Assembly: GCA_050694175.1 (NCBI GenBank)
Contig: JBOGXA010000010.1
Coordinates: 53,796-117,795, forward strand
Origin: JBOGXA01 sp050694175
GTDB lineage: Bacteria; Actinomycetota; CADDZG01; WHSQ01
Reading direction: 5' to 3'
DNA length: 64,000 bases
Shown: piece after piece, positions 49,560 to 58,324 of the stretch
Layout of the letters: each line of letters starts with the position of its first letter
Numbering within the stretch: the stretch's first letter is position 1
Made by a program: the position numbers and the translations under genes
The notes under the pieces: model-generated
What the model was told of the DNA's origin: nothing
What the model saw: the letters and a program-made list of their open reading frames with translations, nothing else
The model's database searches: none

Positions 49560-50356
49560 TGGCGACCGGCTTCTTTACCGACACCACGGTCTGCATCGGC
49601 TGCAAGGCGTGCGAGGTGGCGTGCAAGCAGTGGAACGAGTTGCCGGACGACGGCCTTGTGTTTACTGGAATGTCCTACGACAACACTGCGCAACTCGGTG
49701 CGTCGACGTGGCGGCACGTCTCATTCATCGAACGGCCGGTTCCGCTGTCGAACCAGGAAACCGGACTCGGGGACTTCTCGTGGTTGATGATGTCGGACGT
49801 CTGCAAGCATTGCCAGAGCGCGGCCTGCCTGGAGGTCTGCCCGACGGGGTCGATCGTGCGCACCGAATTCGATTCCGTGTTCGTCCAGCCCGACGTCTGC
49901 AACGGCTGCGGGATGTGCGTTGCCGCGTGCCCGTTCGGGGTGATCGACCGGCGCGAGGATGACGGGCGCGCCTGGAAGTGCACGCTGTGCTACGACCGGC
50001 AGAAGGACGGGATGACCCCCGCGTGCGCGAAGGCGTGTCCGACCGATTCGATACAGTTCGGGGACCTCGACGAGCTCAAGGACCGCGCCAGGCGGCGGGT
50101 GGAAGAGCTGCATGCCGAGGGTATGAACGAGGCGTACCTCTACGGGATCGACGGGTCGGATCAGCCCGGGACGGACGGACTCAATGCGTTCTTCTTGCTG
50201 GTCGACAAGCCGGAGGTTTACAACCTGCCACCGGATCCCGTGTCGCCTACGAAGAGGGTGCGCGACGGATGGACGGCCCTAGCCGGGGCGATCGCGGGGA
50301 TGTCCGTTTTGGTGGTGGGCGCAGTTGTCTCCGGATTGAGGGATCGTCGCCGATGA
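49559..50356 (+). CDS. Formate dehydrogenase iron-sulfur (beta) subunit
   Basis: 265 residues. Four cysteine groups for [4Fe-4S] clusters: CIGCKACEVACK, CKHCQSAACLEVCP, CNGCGMCVAACP, and CTLCYD with CAKACP. A C-terminal membrane anchor is visible (ALAGAIAGMSVLVVGAVVSGL). Its ATG overlaps the catalytic subunit's TGA (TGATG). It carries electrons from the molybdenum/Sec subunit to the membrane subunit. Confidence 0.95.
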   Translation: MATGFFTDTTVCIGCKACEVACKQWNELPDDGLVFTGMSYDNTAQLGASTWRHVSFIERPVPLSNQETGLGDFSWLMMSDVCKHCQSAACLEVCPTGSIVRTEFDSVFVQPDVCNGCGMCVAACPFGVIDRREDDGRAWKCTLCYDRQKDGMTPACAKACPTDSIQFGDLDELKDRARRRVEELHAEGMNEAYLYGIDGSDQPGTDGLNAFFLLVDKPEVYNLPPDPVSPTKRVRDGWTALAGAIAGMSVLVVGAVVSGLRDRRR

Positions 50357-51294
50357 CGGTATCGAGTTCGGGCGACCCGGCCGGTACCGTCACCTACTAC
50401 GGGCGACCCATTCTCAAGGAGCCGGTGTGGATCTGGGCGGTTCCCCTCTACTTCTATTGCGGCGGCGCTGCGGGGGCCGCGGCGGCGCTGGGTGCCGTGG
50501 CGCAGTCGGCGGACCGCGATGAGCTGAGCGATCTGATCACCCGCTGCCGTTTCATAGCGGGGGCGGGCACGCTCGTGGGGACGGCGCTGTTGATACACGA
50601 CCTCGGTAGGCCGCGACGGTTCCTGAATATGTTGAGGGTATTTCGACCGACGTCTGCGATGAGCGTGGGTTCGTGGCTTCTCGCGGCCGCTAGCTTTCTG
50701 AGCGCCGGGTCCGCGGCTTTCGCCGGAGGCCGGGGGATGAGCCGGCGCGTGGGTGACCTCGGCGGCCTCGGCGCGGGTGTTGTCGGCCTCCCTCTCTCCG
50801 GTTACACGGCCGTGCTGCTGTCGGACACGGCAGTCCCGTTGTGGAGCGCAACGCGCCGATCCCTCCCCGCTCTGTTCGTTGCTTCTGCAATGTCCAGCGC
50901 GACATCCCTGCTCGGGTTTGCGGAGCTATCCCGCGCTGAGGAACGAATCGTGCACCGGCTCGACCTCGCGGCGGGCGCCGCGGAGCTGGCTGCGGCCGCC
51001 CTCGTGCAAAAGGAGGCATCGGAGGTTGAGGAGGTCGGTCGACCTCTCGAGGAAGGGGTGAGTGCCTCCCTCTGGAAGGCCTCGACCGCTCTCGGTGTGG
51101 CAAGCCTTGTCCTGTCACTACTGCCCGGGCACGGAAGGAGGGTTCGGACTCTTGGGGCACTGCTTGGAACCGCGGGCGGACTCGCGACTCGGTTCGCGGT
51201 CTTCTACGCGGGCAAAGCATCGGCGCGGGACCCGAAGGCGACCTTCGTGCAGCAGCATGCCGGCCACGGCGGTGTGGACGTGCGGGGGGGATGA
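50353..51294 (+). CDS. NrfD/PsrC-like membrane subunit of the formate dehydrogenase
   Basis: 313 residues with about eight to nine hydrophobic helices and the NrfD-like opening LKEPVWIWAVPLYFYCGGAAGAAAALGA and HDLGRPRRFLNMLRVFRPTSAMSVGSW. It replaces the cytochrome b subunit of FDH-N and passes electrons to quinone, perhaps coupled to proton movement. It overlaps the beta subunit gene by 4 bases (ATGA). Confidence 0.92.
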   Translation: MTVSSSGDPAGTVTYYGRPILKEPVWIWAVPLYFYCGGAAGAAAALGAVAQSADRDELSDLITRCRFIAGAGTLVGTALLIHDLGRPRRFLNMLRVFRPTSAMSVGSWLLAAASFLSAGSAAFAGGRGMSRRVGDLGGLGAGVVGLPLSGYTAVLLSDTAVPLWSATRRSLPALFVASAMSSATSLLGFAELSRAEERIVHRLDLAAGAAELAAAALVQKEASEVEEVGRPLEEGVSASLWKASTALGVASLVLSLLPGHGRRVRTLGALLGTAGGLATRFAVFYAGKASARDPKATFVQQHAGHGGVDVRGG

Positions 51295-51340
51295 TCGGGC
51301 ACTGGTGACACGGCCCCCGCGGTGCGTCGGGGGGAGTACG

Positions 51341-51355
51341 GGGGCATAGTGCCCC
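51341..51355 (+). terminator. Small hairpin after the formate dehydrogenase operon
   Basis: GGGGCA-TAG-TGCCCC, six pairs with a three-base loop, 46 bases after the NrfD-like stop. The adjacent sequence is G-rich and no T-tract follows. Confidence 0.35.
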
Positions 51356-51412
51356 GAGATTCCCACTTGTCCAGTATGCGGACCGTCCCGGATAGCCTCT
51401 CTTCCAGATCGC

Positions 51413-52006
51413 ATGGATGAATCGCAATCCCGTTCGGGGATGGGCCCGTATAACCCGATGTGGTCCTTGTCCGATGAGTCGCTGCTCGCCGGGTTAGGCG
51501 CCGGTGACTCTGAGGCGGCTGCAGCCTTTGTCCGCCGCTTCCAGGCGCGCGTGTTCGGGCTCGCGATGTCGATAGTCGGCGATCGTTACGCGGCCGAAGA
51601 CATTGCTCAAGAGACGTTTGTGCGTGCCTGGAAGCACGCCCGGGCATTTGATCCCCGACGGGGAGCCGTTGCCACATGGTTGTTGACGATCGCTCGCAAC
51701 ATCGCGGTCGACGTGATCCGGATGCGTCGAGCCGATCCGGTGGATCCCGAATCGCTACTGGCGCGCGTTGGCCTGGTCGAGGACGCCGACGACCGGCTCG
51801 TGGGAGCCGACGACACCCAACGGCTGCGACGGGCGATCTCGTCACTGCCGGAGGAGCAAAAGCGAGCCCTCGTGCTGGCCTCATTCCTCGGATTGACCGG
51901 CCGGGAGATAAGCGAGCGGGAGGATGTCCCGCTGGGCACCGTGAAGACTCGGATCAGGGCCGGAATGATGAAGCTCCGAGCGGAGCTCGAGGTGACCGAT
52001 GACTAG
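51413..52006 (+). CDS. ECF-family RNA polymerase sigma factor
   Basis: 197 residues. Region 2: FVRRFQARVFGLAMSIVGDRYAAEDIAQETFVRAWKHARAFDPRRGAVATWLLTIARNIAVDVIRMRR. Region 4: LRRAISSLPEEQKRALVLASFLGLTGREISEREDVPLGTVKTRIRAGMMKLR. It is followed by a zinc-type anti-sigma factor overlapping by 8 bases. The pair likely responds to envelope or oxidative stress; the target promoters are not apparent. Confidence 0.95.
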   Translation: MDESQSRSGMGPYNPMWSLSDESLLAGLGAGDSEAAAAFVRRFQARVFGLAMSIVGDRYAAEDIAQETFVRAWKHARAFDPRRGAVATWLLTIARNIAVDVIRMRRADPVDPESLLARVGLVEDADDRLVGADDTQRLRRAISSLPEEQKRALVLASFLGLTGREISEREDVPLGTVKTRIRAGMMKLRAELEVTDD

Positions 52007-52685
52007 CCAGTATTCATGCGAAGAGGTGAGGCGGCTCGCCCCCGAGCTTGCGCTCGGCATCAGCTCGGGGGACGAGCGCGCTCGAGCTCTCGCCCACCTC
52101 GCCGGTTGCCCCGACTGCCGTCACTTCGTGGCGGAGTTGTCCGGCGTGGCGGACGAGATCCTGCTGGTTGCCCCCGCCGAGGAGCCCCCAGGCGGATTCG
52201 AGGGACGAGTGCTCGAGCGCCTCAGGGAGGAGCGGTCGCCGCGTCGAAGGTCGCCCATCATCCTCGGTGCTGCCGCGGCGCTGGTGGCGGCGGCGGTGGC
52301 AGTCGGGGGTGTTCTGTTTGCGACGCGCGATGATCGCCGGCTCGCCGCACACCTGAAGCGGGACCTCGCCGAGGCGAACGGCGACTACTTTGGGGTGGTC
52401 TCCCTGCGCGACCCGGACGGGATTAAGGACGGCGTCGTCTTCGCCTACGAGGGGTCTCCGCCGTGGCTGTTCCTCGACGTCGACGACGACATGGCGCCCG
52501 GCTCGTATGCGGCGGAGATCGTGATGGACGACGGAAGCACGCGGGCCCTCGGAACGCCGTTCGAGCTGACCGCCGACAAGGCGTGGTGGGCGAGCGCCTT
52601 GCCCGTCTCGTGGCGCGACGTCTCGCGACTTCGCATCAAGGACGAGGCGGGGGCTCAAGTGCTGTCGGCCCGCTTCGGACGCTGA
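51999..52685 (+). CDS. Membrane anti-sigma factor with zinc-finger-like ASD
   Basis: 228 residues. The N-terminal anti-sigma domain carries HLAGCPDC (His33, Cys37, Cys40), a ZAS-type zinc site. One membrane helix (about 87-107, IILGAAAALVAAAVAVGGVLF) is followed by an extracytoplasmic domain (FGVVSLRDPDGIKDGVVFAYEGSPPWLFLDVDDD, FELTADKAWW). It would hold the ECF factor at the membrane until a signal releases it. Confidence 0.9.
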   Translation: MTSQYSCEEVRRLAPELALGISSGDERARALAHLAGCPDCRHFVAELSGVADEILLVAPAEEPPGGFEGRVLERLREERSPRRRSPIILGAAAALVAAAVAVGGVLFATRDDRRLAAHLKRDLAEANGDYFGVVSLRDPDGIKDGVVFAYEGSPPWLFLDVDDDMAPGSYAAEIVMDDGSTRALGTPFELTADKAWWASALPVSWRDVSRLRIKDEAGAQVLSARFGR

Positions 52686-52718
52686 CCCGCGCCCAATGTC
52701 GTCTTAGTTGGACACCCG

Positions 52719-52745
52719 GCGCGCGCGGCGATCGCCGGCGCGCGT
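52719..52745 (+). terminator. GC-rich hairpin after the anti-sigma gene
   Basis: Arms 52719-52730 and 52733-52745 are complementary apart from a single bulged G, around the GGCGATCGCC palindrome. It lies about 35 bases after the anti-sigma stop and before the ABC operon. No T-tract. Confidence 0.4.
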
Positions 52746-52859
52746 CAAGCGACTTCGGCGCGGGCGCCGGAACCTCGTGGGCGCCGCGCGCGTCAAAATA
52801 GCGTGCCCGGCACCTTCTGATAGCGTGCCGCGCTCGCCGACGAACGAACCGGAGCAGCC

Positions 52860-53801
52860 ATGGCGGTCATCGAGATCGAGAGCCTTAGAAAGGAGTTCAA
52901 CCGCTTCCGCGGGGGCCGGACGGTGGCCCTGGACGGCCTCGACTTAACGGTGCCCGAGGGCGGCGTGTTCGGCTTCCTCGGCCCAAACGGTTCGGGCAAG
53001 ACGACGACCATCCGGTGCCTTCTCGGTCTCGTCCGGGCGTCGGGAGGCCGGTGTCACATACTCGGAGCCGATCCTCAGAAGGGGGAGCTCGCGGCGGTGA
53101 TCACACGGATCGGGTCGATAGTCGAGTCACCCGTGATGTTCCCCGGGTTCTCGGGGCGTAAGAACCTGGAGCTCCTCGCCAGGATGCAGGGCATCGGGCG
53201 CGCCAAGGTGGCCGAGGTCCTGGACAGGGTTGGCCTCGCCGATCGGGCAGGCCACCGGGTGAAGGGCTATTCGCTCGGCATGCGCCAGAGGCTGGCCATC
53301 GGCGCCGCCCTCCTCAAGGATCCCCACCTGCTGATACTCGACGAGCCTGCCAACGGCCTCGATCCGGCGGGTATCCGGGAGGTACGCGAGCTTCTACGCG
53401 GTCTCGGGCAAGAGGGGCGAACGGTCTTCGTCTCGAGTCACATCCTCTCTGAGGTCCGGCAGACGTGTGACCGCGTCGCGATCCTGTCGCGGGGGAAATG
53501 TGTGGCGACCGGGCCCGTGTCCGACGTGCTCGCGACAGGGACGGCGACCGGCGTGGTGGTAGGGCTGAGCGACCTCGAGGCGGGCCTTCGCGCCCTTGAA
53601 TCGGCGGGTCTGCAGGCGACCATCGACAACGGAGCGATACGCGTGGCGCTGCCCCCCGAGGACGCGTCGAAGGTGACGAGGGTGCTGGCCGAGAGGGGCC
53701 TCTACCTCTCCGAGCTGCGGGCCGACGAGCAAGACCTCGAAGAGATGTTCCTGAAGCTCACAGGCGACGAGCCGTTAGGGGACGCGGGGGTGTCGCGGTG
53801 A
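52860..53801 (+). CDS. ABC-2-type exporter ATPase
   Basis: 313 residues. Walker A GPNGSGKTTTIRCLLGLV, signature YSLGMRQRLAIGAALL, Walker B LLILDEPANGLDPAGIREV, H-loop FVSSHILSEV. C-terminal regulatory domain of the multidrug/lantibiotic-immunity (CcmA) type. It partners with the overlapping permease gene and perhaps exports a drug, lipid or peptide. Confidence 0.93.
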   Translation: MAVIEIESLRKEFNRFRGGRTVALDGLDLTVPEGGVFGFLGPNGSGKTTTIRCLLGLVRASGGRCHILGADPQKGELAAVITRIGSIVESPVMFPGFSGRKNLELLARMQGIGRAKVAEVLDRVGLADRAGHRVKGYSLGMRQRLAIGAALLKDPHLLILDEPANGLDPAGIREVRELLRGLGQEGRTVFVSSHILSEVRQTCDRVAILSRGKCVATGPVSDVLATGTATGVVVGLSDLEAGLRALESAGLQATIDNGAIRVALPPEDASKVTRVLAERGLYLSELRADEQDLEEMFLKLTGDEPLGDAGVSR

Positions 53802-54694
53802 CCAACCTTGTGCGCGTCGAGCTCCGGCGTCTGCTGTCCCGGCGAATGGTGCGGGTCGTTGTCTTAGGCGCAATTGGGCTGCTCGTCGTCAGCGGGATCA
53901 TCACCTTCGTCCAGGCCGGCAGGGACGCGCGCACCTACGAAACGGGGTCCAGCCCGTTTGTGGAGCGTGAGGTAAGGCGATGTGTGCGCGGAGACTACGG
54001 CCCCCTTCCCGGGCTGTCCGAATCCGAGCGGCGCGCGGAGTGCGAGGCAATGGTCGGAGCGGACCCGCGTTTTCAGTACAGCTCGATAAGAGAGATCCTG
54101 TTGGGCTCGTCTCCGCCGTTCCTGCTTCTTGCGGTGCTGTTGGGGGCGTCGTTCATCGGAGCCGAGTGGCATTTCGGAACCATCACCACGGCTCTTACGT
54201 GGGAGCCGCGGCGAATGCGCATCCTTGCGGTCAAAGCGGTCGTCGTTACGGTTTTCGCGGCGATTTTCTTCATCATTCTGCAGGCGATCCTTGCGGCCGT
54301 CTTGTATCCCGCGGCCGCCGTTTACGGAACGACGACCGGATTAGACGCGGCCTGGACGAGGGATGTCGCCGGGATTGTTGTCCGGGGAGCGTTGCTGGCC
54401 GCGATTTCGGCCCTGATCGGATTCTCGTTAGCCTCCATCGGCCGCAACACAACGGCCGCGTTGGGCGCGATCTTCGTCTACTTCGTCGCGATCGAGCCGA
54501 TCGTGCGTGGCCTGCGTCCGGGCTGGGTGAAGTGGCTGTTCATAGACAACGCTTCCATCCTCATCTCGGAGCAATCGACGTCGTTCCCGCCCCTCGACCG
54601 GTCGGTGTGGGGGGCCGGGCTTCTGCTGGCGATCTATTCGGGCATTGCTCTGATCGCCGGCCTTATGTGGTTCAAGCGGCGCGACGTCACCTGA
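53798..54694 (+). CDS. ABC-2-type permease
   Basis: 298 residues, about six membrane helices (VVLGAIGLLVVSGIITFV, PPFLLLAVLLGASFIGAEWHFGTITTALTWEPRR, VVVTVFAAIFFIILQAILAAVLY and others). The 'GAEW.....GTI...L...P.R' stretch is typical of the ABC-2 permease family. Translation overlaps the ATPase gene by 4 bases. Confidence 0.9.
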   Translation: MTNLVRVELRRLLSRRMVRVVVLGAIGLLVVSGIITFVQAGRDARTYETGSSPFVEREVRRCVRGDYGPLPGLSESERRAECEAMVGADPRFQYSSIREILLGSSPPFLLLAVLLGASFIGAEWHFGTITTALTWEPRRMRILAVKAVVVTVFAAIFFIILQAILAAVLYPAAAVYGTTTGLDAAWTRDVAGIVVRGALLAAISALIGFSLASIGRNTTAALGAIFVYFVAIEPIVRGLRPGWVKWLFIDNASILISEQSTSFPPLDRSVWGAGLLLAIYSGIALIAGLMWFKRRDVT

Positions 54695-54750
54695 CGCGAG
54701 CGGCCCCTCTACCGAATCTCCACACCACCAGGGAACAGCCTGGATATCGG

Positions 54751-54769
54751 ATGCCTAAGCTTTAGGCAT
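54751..54769. promoter_or_regulatory. Inverted repeat over the start codon of the response regulator
   Basis: ATGCCTAA-GCT-TTAGGCAT, two perfect 8-base arms, with the ATG (54768-54770) overlapping its end. A protein bound here would block transcription or, as RNA hairpin, translation of the regulator gene. The TTAGGC half-sites resemble the iron box, but in the opposite orientation. Confidence 0.5.
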
Positions 54770-55439
54770 GGCGGCCCGCACGATCGCTGTGATCGAGGAC
54801 GAAATCACGATCGCCCAGGCGGTCGCGGCGCGGCTGAAGACGGAGGGCTACGCCGTCGAGGTTGCAACGGATGGGCCCGGGGGGGTGGAGCTGTGCACCC
54901 GTCTGAAACCCGACCTGGTTGTGCTCGATGTCATGCTCCCGGGTTTCGACGGAATCGAGGTGTGCCGCCGCATCCAGCAGGACCGTCATATTCCGGTATT
55001 GATGCTCACCGCACGCGACACGGAGACGGACCTGCTCGTCGGGCTTGGGATCGGCGCCGACGACTACATGACGAAGCCCTTCAGCATGCGCGAGCTCGTG
55101 GCGCGCATCCAGGCGATCTTGCGACGCGTTGAACGCGCCGCGCGACCCCCGGCGGAGGCGATCCGTGTCGGCGAGCTCACCGTCGATCCGGGTGCGAGGC
55201 GCGTCTCCAGGGGAGACAGCGAGGTTCACCTCACCCCGATTGAGTTCGAGCTGCTGCACGTCATGGCCGTGAGACCGGGCATGGTCTTTACGCGCGAGCG
55301 GCTGCTCGCGGACATCTGGGGATACGAAGACGGAACCGGCGCCCGCACTGTGGACTCACATATCGCCGCGCTGAGGCGGAAGCTGGGTTCGGAAGTGGTG
55401 CGAACGGTCCACGGAGTCGGTTACTCGGTGGAGCCGTGA
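54768..55439 (+). CDS. OmpR/PhoB-type response regulator
   Basis: 223 residues. Receiver domain with Asp54 (LVVLDVMLPG) and Lys of YMTKPFS, then a winged helix (VHLTPIEFELLHVMAVRPGMVFTRERLLADIWGYEDG, RTVHGVGYSVEP). Its stop overlaps the sensor kinase start (GTGA). Target genes probably include the ABC exporter upstream, a common BceRS-like layout, but this is an inference. Confidence 0.95.
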   Translation: MAARTIAVIEDEITIAQAVAARLKTEGYAVEVATDGPGGVELCTRLKPDLVVLDVMLPGFDGIEVCRRIQQDRHIPVLMLTARDTETDLLVGLGIGADDYMTKPFSMRELVARIQAILRRVERAARPPAEAIRVGELTVDPGARRVSRGDSEVHLTPIEFELLHVMAVRPGMVFTRERLLADIWGYEDGTGARTVDSHIAALRRKLGSEVVRTVHGVGYSVEP

Positions 55440-56452
55440 GACCGCTCGACCGGCTCTCATCGATCAAGACCAAACTCGGTGCCGTGATCGTCGCCGCCGT
55501 CGCGACGACCATTCTGATCAACGAACTCGGAGTTCTCATCGGAGTACCCCTGTTGATACGGGGCTTGGGCGCGGGAGCCGTTGCACTGGTCATGGTGCGC
55601 TTCTTGGCCCGTGGGATGACATCGCCGTTGCGGGAGATGGCTGCCGCCGCGCAAGCGATGGCTCGGGGCGACTACGAAAAAAGGGTCACGGCCACGTCGC
55701 GTGACGAGGTCGGAGAGCTGGCTCGAGCCTTCAACCGGATGGCGACGGATCTCGCCGAGGTGGATCGCATGCGGCGCGATCTGATAGCAAACGTGTCGCA
55801 CGAGCTGCGCACACCGATCAGCGCGCTTCAGGCCGTGCTCGAGAACCTTATCGATGAGGTTGCCCATCCCGAACCCGCCACCCTCGGGATCATGCTCGAG
55901 CAGGTGAAGAGGCTCGGCAGGCTCGTCTCCCAGCTCCTCGACCTCTCCAAGCTCGAGTCGGGCGCGGTCCCATTGCAGCGAGAGAAGTTCAAGGCGCGAA
56001 CTTTGTTGGAGCGGGCGGTCACGGAGTCGAAGTTGCACGCGCTGCAGCAGGCGGCCAACGATGTTCGGTTGACGATCGACATCGAGCCCGAGGATCTCGA
56101 GATCGACGCAGATCCCGAGCGCATCCATCAGGTCGTAACCAATCTCGTCGACAACGCTCTGCGGCACTCTCCGGATCAGGGACGGGTGCAGGTGCGCGCC
56201 GCGGGCGGCATCTCGGGCGTGACGATCGAGGTCGTCGATGAAGGCCCCGGTATCCCGGCGGTGGAGGCTGCACGCGTGTTCGAGCGCTTCTATCGATCCG
56301 ACGCGGCCCGATCCTCGAGCGACGGAGGAAGCGGTCTCGGACTGGCCATCGCGCGGTGGATCGTCGATCTTCATGGTGGGGAGATCTCGGTCGATGGAGA
56401 GCGCGCGCGGGGCTGCCGGATGATCGTCGATCTCCCATCGACCGCGGCATGA
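55436..56452 (+). CDS. Sensor histidine kinase with HAMP domain
   Basis: 338 residues: two N-terminal membrane helices (GAVIVAAVATTILINELGVLIG and PLLIRGLGAGAVALVMVRFL), HAMP (about 63-118, MTSPLREMAAAAQAMARGDYEKRV), HisKA (DLIANVSHELRTPISALQAVLENL) and HATPase (NLVDNALRHSPDQG, VVDEGPGIPAVEAARVFERFYRSD, GGSGLGLAIARWIVD). Almost no extracytoplasmic loop, so it probably senses within the membrane or through a partner. It overlaps a short membrane-protein gene by 4 bases. Confidence 0.93.
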   Translation: MRPLDRLSSIKTKLGAVIVAAVATTILINELGVLIGVPLLIRGLGAGAVALVMVRFLARGMTSPLREMAAAAQAMARGDYEKRVTATSRDEVGELARAFNRMATDLAEVDRMRRDLIANVSHELRTPISALQAVLENLIDEVAHPEPATLGIMLEQVKRLGRLVSQLLDLSKLESGAVPLQREKFKARTLLERAVTESKLHALQQAANDVRLTIDIEPEDLEIDADPERIHQVVTNLVDNALRHSPDQGRVQVRAAGGISGVTIEVVDEGPGIPAVEAARVFERFYRSDAARSSSDGGSGLGLAIARWIVDLHGGEISVDGERARGCRMIVDLPSTAA

Positions 56453-56667
56453 CGGAGGTCCCAACGCTGCCATCCGACCGCGAACCGCCGCCGGCGACCG
56501 CGAGATTCTCGATTGCGGCCGCGGCTGCGGGAGCCGCCGGAGCCGCGCTCCTGCCCGGGCGCTCGCTCGGGTTCAACGTCGCGCTGACGTTTGGTGCGAT
56601 TGGGATCGCGGTGGTGGGTGAAGGCGAATGGCGGTGCGATGGGTACCTCGAGGGCCACGTACCCTGA
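56449..56667 (+). pseudogene. Short membrane-protein gene, probably a truncated DUF4153/DUF4173-like remnant
   Basis: 72 codons, overlapping the kinase stop (ATGA). After a Pro-rich start it has two hydrophobic stretches (FSIAAAAAGAAGAALLPG, NVALTFGAIGIAVVG), then a polar end. In other actinobacteria a large DUF4153/DUF4173 membrane gene follows such regulator-kinase pairs, and this looks like only its first part. It may instead be a genuine small protein. Confidence 0.4.
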
Positions 56668-56700
56668 ATGGTGATCATGCACCGACCGGGAGGTGAGGAG

Positions 56701-56859
56701 ATGGGCGATGACAGGGCGAAACGCACCAACCTGCCGCAGCCGGGCGCCGAGGAAGCGGACGCGGGAGACGACGAGGACAGGGACGACCCGACATCCGGGC
56801 CCGGGAACGTGTCGGTGGACGAACCCACCCAGCCGGCTCTGAACGAAGACGAAGAGTGA
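56701..56859 (+). CDS. Small acidic disordered protein
   Basis: 52 residues, MGDDRAKRTNLPQ followed by an Asp/Glu/Pro/Thr-rich tail ending LNEDEE. The start has GAGGTGAGGAG just upstream. Rich in acidic residues, so likely unstructured; no family recognised. A longer frame from 56668 adds a few residues. Confidence 0.5.
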   Translation: MGDDRAKRTNLPQPGAEEADAGDDEDRDDPTSGPGNVSVDEPTQPALNEDEE

Positions 56860-56891
56860 CGGCCTTCGCCCGATGCTCACTCACGCACGCG

Positions 56892-57077
56892 CTACTGCTT
56901 TCTGTCGCGCGTCCCGTCGGCTGCGCCCCGGACCGTGTCGGTGACCTCGCGCAGCTTCTCCTTGATCTTGCCCTTGGACCTCTGGGTCTTCCCCTCCGTC
57001 TCAAGGCGCTGGTCGCCGGTGACCTTTCCGGTCGCCTCCTTCGCCTTGCCGGCCACTCTGTCGCCGCGATCGTCCAT
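56892..57077 (-). CDS. CsbD-family stress protein
   Basis: 61 residues. DRVAGKAKEATGKVTGDQRLETEGKTQRSKGKIKEKLREV is a typical CsbD helix, present in general-stress proteins of many bacteria. Start at ATG 57077 because GGGGAGG lies 7 bases upstream; ATG 57083 would overlap that site. It is in the same direction as the biotin operon, but probably a separate unit. Ends 32 bases from the convergent acidic gene. Confidence 0.9.
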   Translation of the reverse strand: MDDRGDRVAGKAKEATGKVTGDQRLETEGKTQRSKGKIKEKLREVTDTVRGAADGTRDRKQ

Positions 57078-57116
57078 TGCCATACCTCCCCAACTAGACC
57101 TGTGATTTGGTTGGTT

Positions 57117-57320
57117 CTACCCAGTCGGGCGATTTGTAACCCGATGTCCCCCGGTGCCCACGGGTCCGTGGTCCCTGCACCCGGCGGAATAGCGCGTGGG
57201 GGTCACCTGGACGTCCAGCTTGCGCCCACACGTCGAGCAGTAGCGAGGCGGATCGAGCACCGAGCGGCAGGAGCCGTCGCATTCCGACGTACCACGCCCA
57301 CATCCCGGGCAGTAACTCAC
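57117..57320 (-). CDS. bsaP: Biotin synthase auxiliary protein BsaP
   Basis: 67 residues. MSYCPGCGRGTSEC, LDPPRYCSTCGRKLDVQVTPTRYSAGCRDHG: this is the pattern of the actinobacterial BsaP family (such as Rv1590), which contributes an iron-sulfur cluster to support biotin synthase activity. Cysteines 4, 7, 14, 18, 28, 31 and 48 are candidates for cluster ligands. The GTG start lies 2 bases after the bioB stop, so it is co-translated with it. Confidence 0.88.
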   Translation of the reverse strand: MSYCPGCGRGTSECDGSCRSVLDPPRYCSTCGRKLDVQVTPTRYSAGCRDHGPVGTGGHRVTNRPTG

Positions 57321-57322
57321 GG

Positions 57323-58324
57323 CTAGATAACCTTGGAGAGCGCTGCGATCGGCATCTGAAGATCGGCAAGCATCTGCAGGTCCTGTTTGGGATCACGCCC
57401 CAGCGTCGTGAGGTAATTGCCGACGATGAGGGCGTTGATGCCCGCGGTTAGTCCCATCGCCTGAAGTTCCCGGAGCGTGACCTCGCGCCCGCCCGCATAC
57501 CGGAGGATGACTTCCGGCAGCGCCAGCCGGAAGAGCGCGATCCACTTGATCGCTTCCAGCGGCTCGACGAGTGGCCGGGCACCGAGTGGTGTGCCGGGTC
57601 GGGGGTTCAGGAAATTGATCGGCACCTCTGCCGGCTCGACCGCGCGCAGCTGGCCGAGAAGCTCCACGCGCTGATCCGTGCTCTCACCCATGCCCAAGAG
57701 CGCGCCGCAGCAGAGCTCCATGCCAACCTCTCGAACGAGGCGGCACGTTTCGAACCGTTCGTCCCAGCTGTGCGTCGTCGCGATCTGAGGGAAGAACGAG
57801 CGAGACGTCTCGAGGTTGTGGTTGTAGCGATGCACCCCACCGTCCGCCAGCCGCTGCGCCTGATCCGCACTGAGTATGCCGAGGCTGGCCGCGACATTCA
57901 GGCCCGTCTCGCGTCTGATAAGCGACGTGGCCTCGATCACGCGCTCGACCGTCGCATCGTCAGGCCCCCTGAGAGCCATGACGATGCAGAACTCGGATGC
58001 GCCGAGGCGCTCGGTTTCGCGCGCGGCCGCAAGCACGTCGCCGAGGTCGAGGTAGCCGGTGGGACGAACCGGCGAGTCGAACTTCGAGGACTGCGAACAG
58101 AAATGGCAATCCTCCGGGCAGCCGCCGGTCTTGGCCGACAGGATGCCCTCGACCTCAACCTCGGGTCCGCACCTGTCCAAGCGCACCTCGTGCGCGAGCG
58201 CGGCGAGTGCGGGCACGGCCTCCGGCGGGAGCCCCGCGAGCTGAGACAACTCGCGTGAGCCCAGGTCGGATCCTTCGTCCAGAAGCGCGCGGCGCGCGGT
58301 ATCAAGCACGGATCGATCGCTCAT
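57323..58324 (-). CDS. bioB: Biotin synthase
   Basis: 333 residues. Radical SAM motif CPEDCHFCSQ (Cys69, Cys73, Cys76), GYLDLGDVLAAARE, and YNHNLETSRSFFPQIATTHSWDERFET, with the later conserved NFLNPRPGTPLG. It inserts sulfur into dethiobiotin to give biotin. Start ATG 58324 has GGAGGT 3 bases upstream; it overlaps bioD by 23 bases. Confidence 0.97.
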   Translation of the reverse strand: MSDRSVLDTARRALLDEGSDLGSRELSQLAGLPPEAVPALAALAHEVRLDRCGPEVEVEGILSAKTGGCPEDCHFCSQSSKFDSPVRPTGYLDLGDVLAAARETERLGASEFCIVMALRGPDDATVERVIEATSLIRRETGLNVAASLGILSADQAQRLADGGVHRYNHNLETSRSFFPQIATTHSWDERFETCRLVREVGMELCCGALLGMGESTDQRVELLGQLRAVEPAEVPINFLNPRPGTPLGARPLVEPLEAIKWIALFRLALPEVILRYAGGREVTLRELQAMGLTAGINALIVGNYLTTLGRDPKQDLQMLADLQMPIAALSKVI

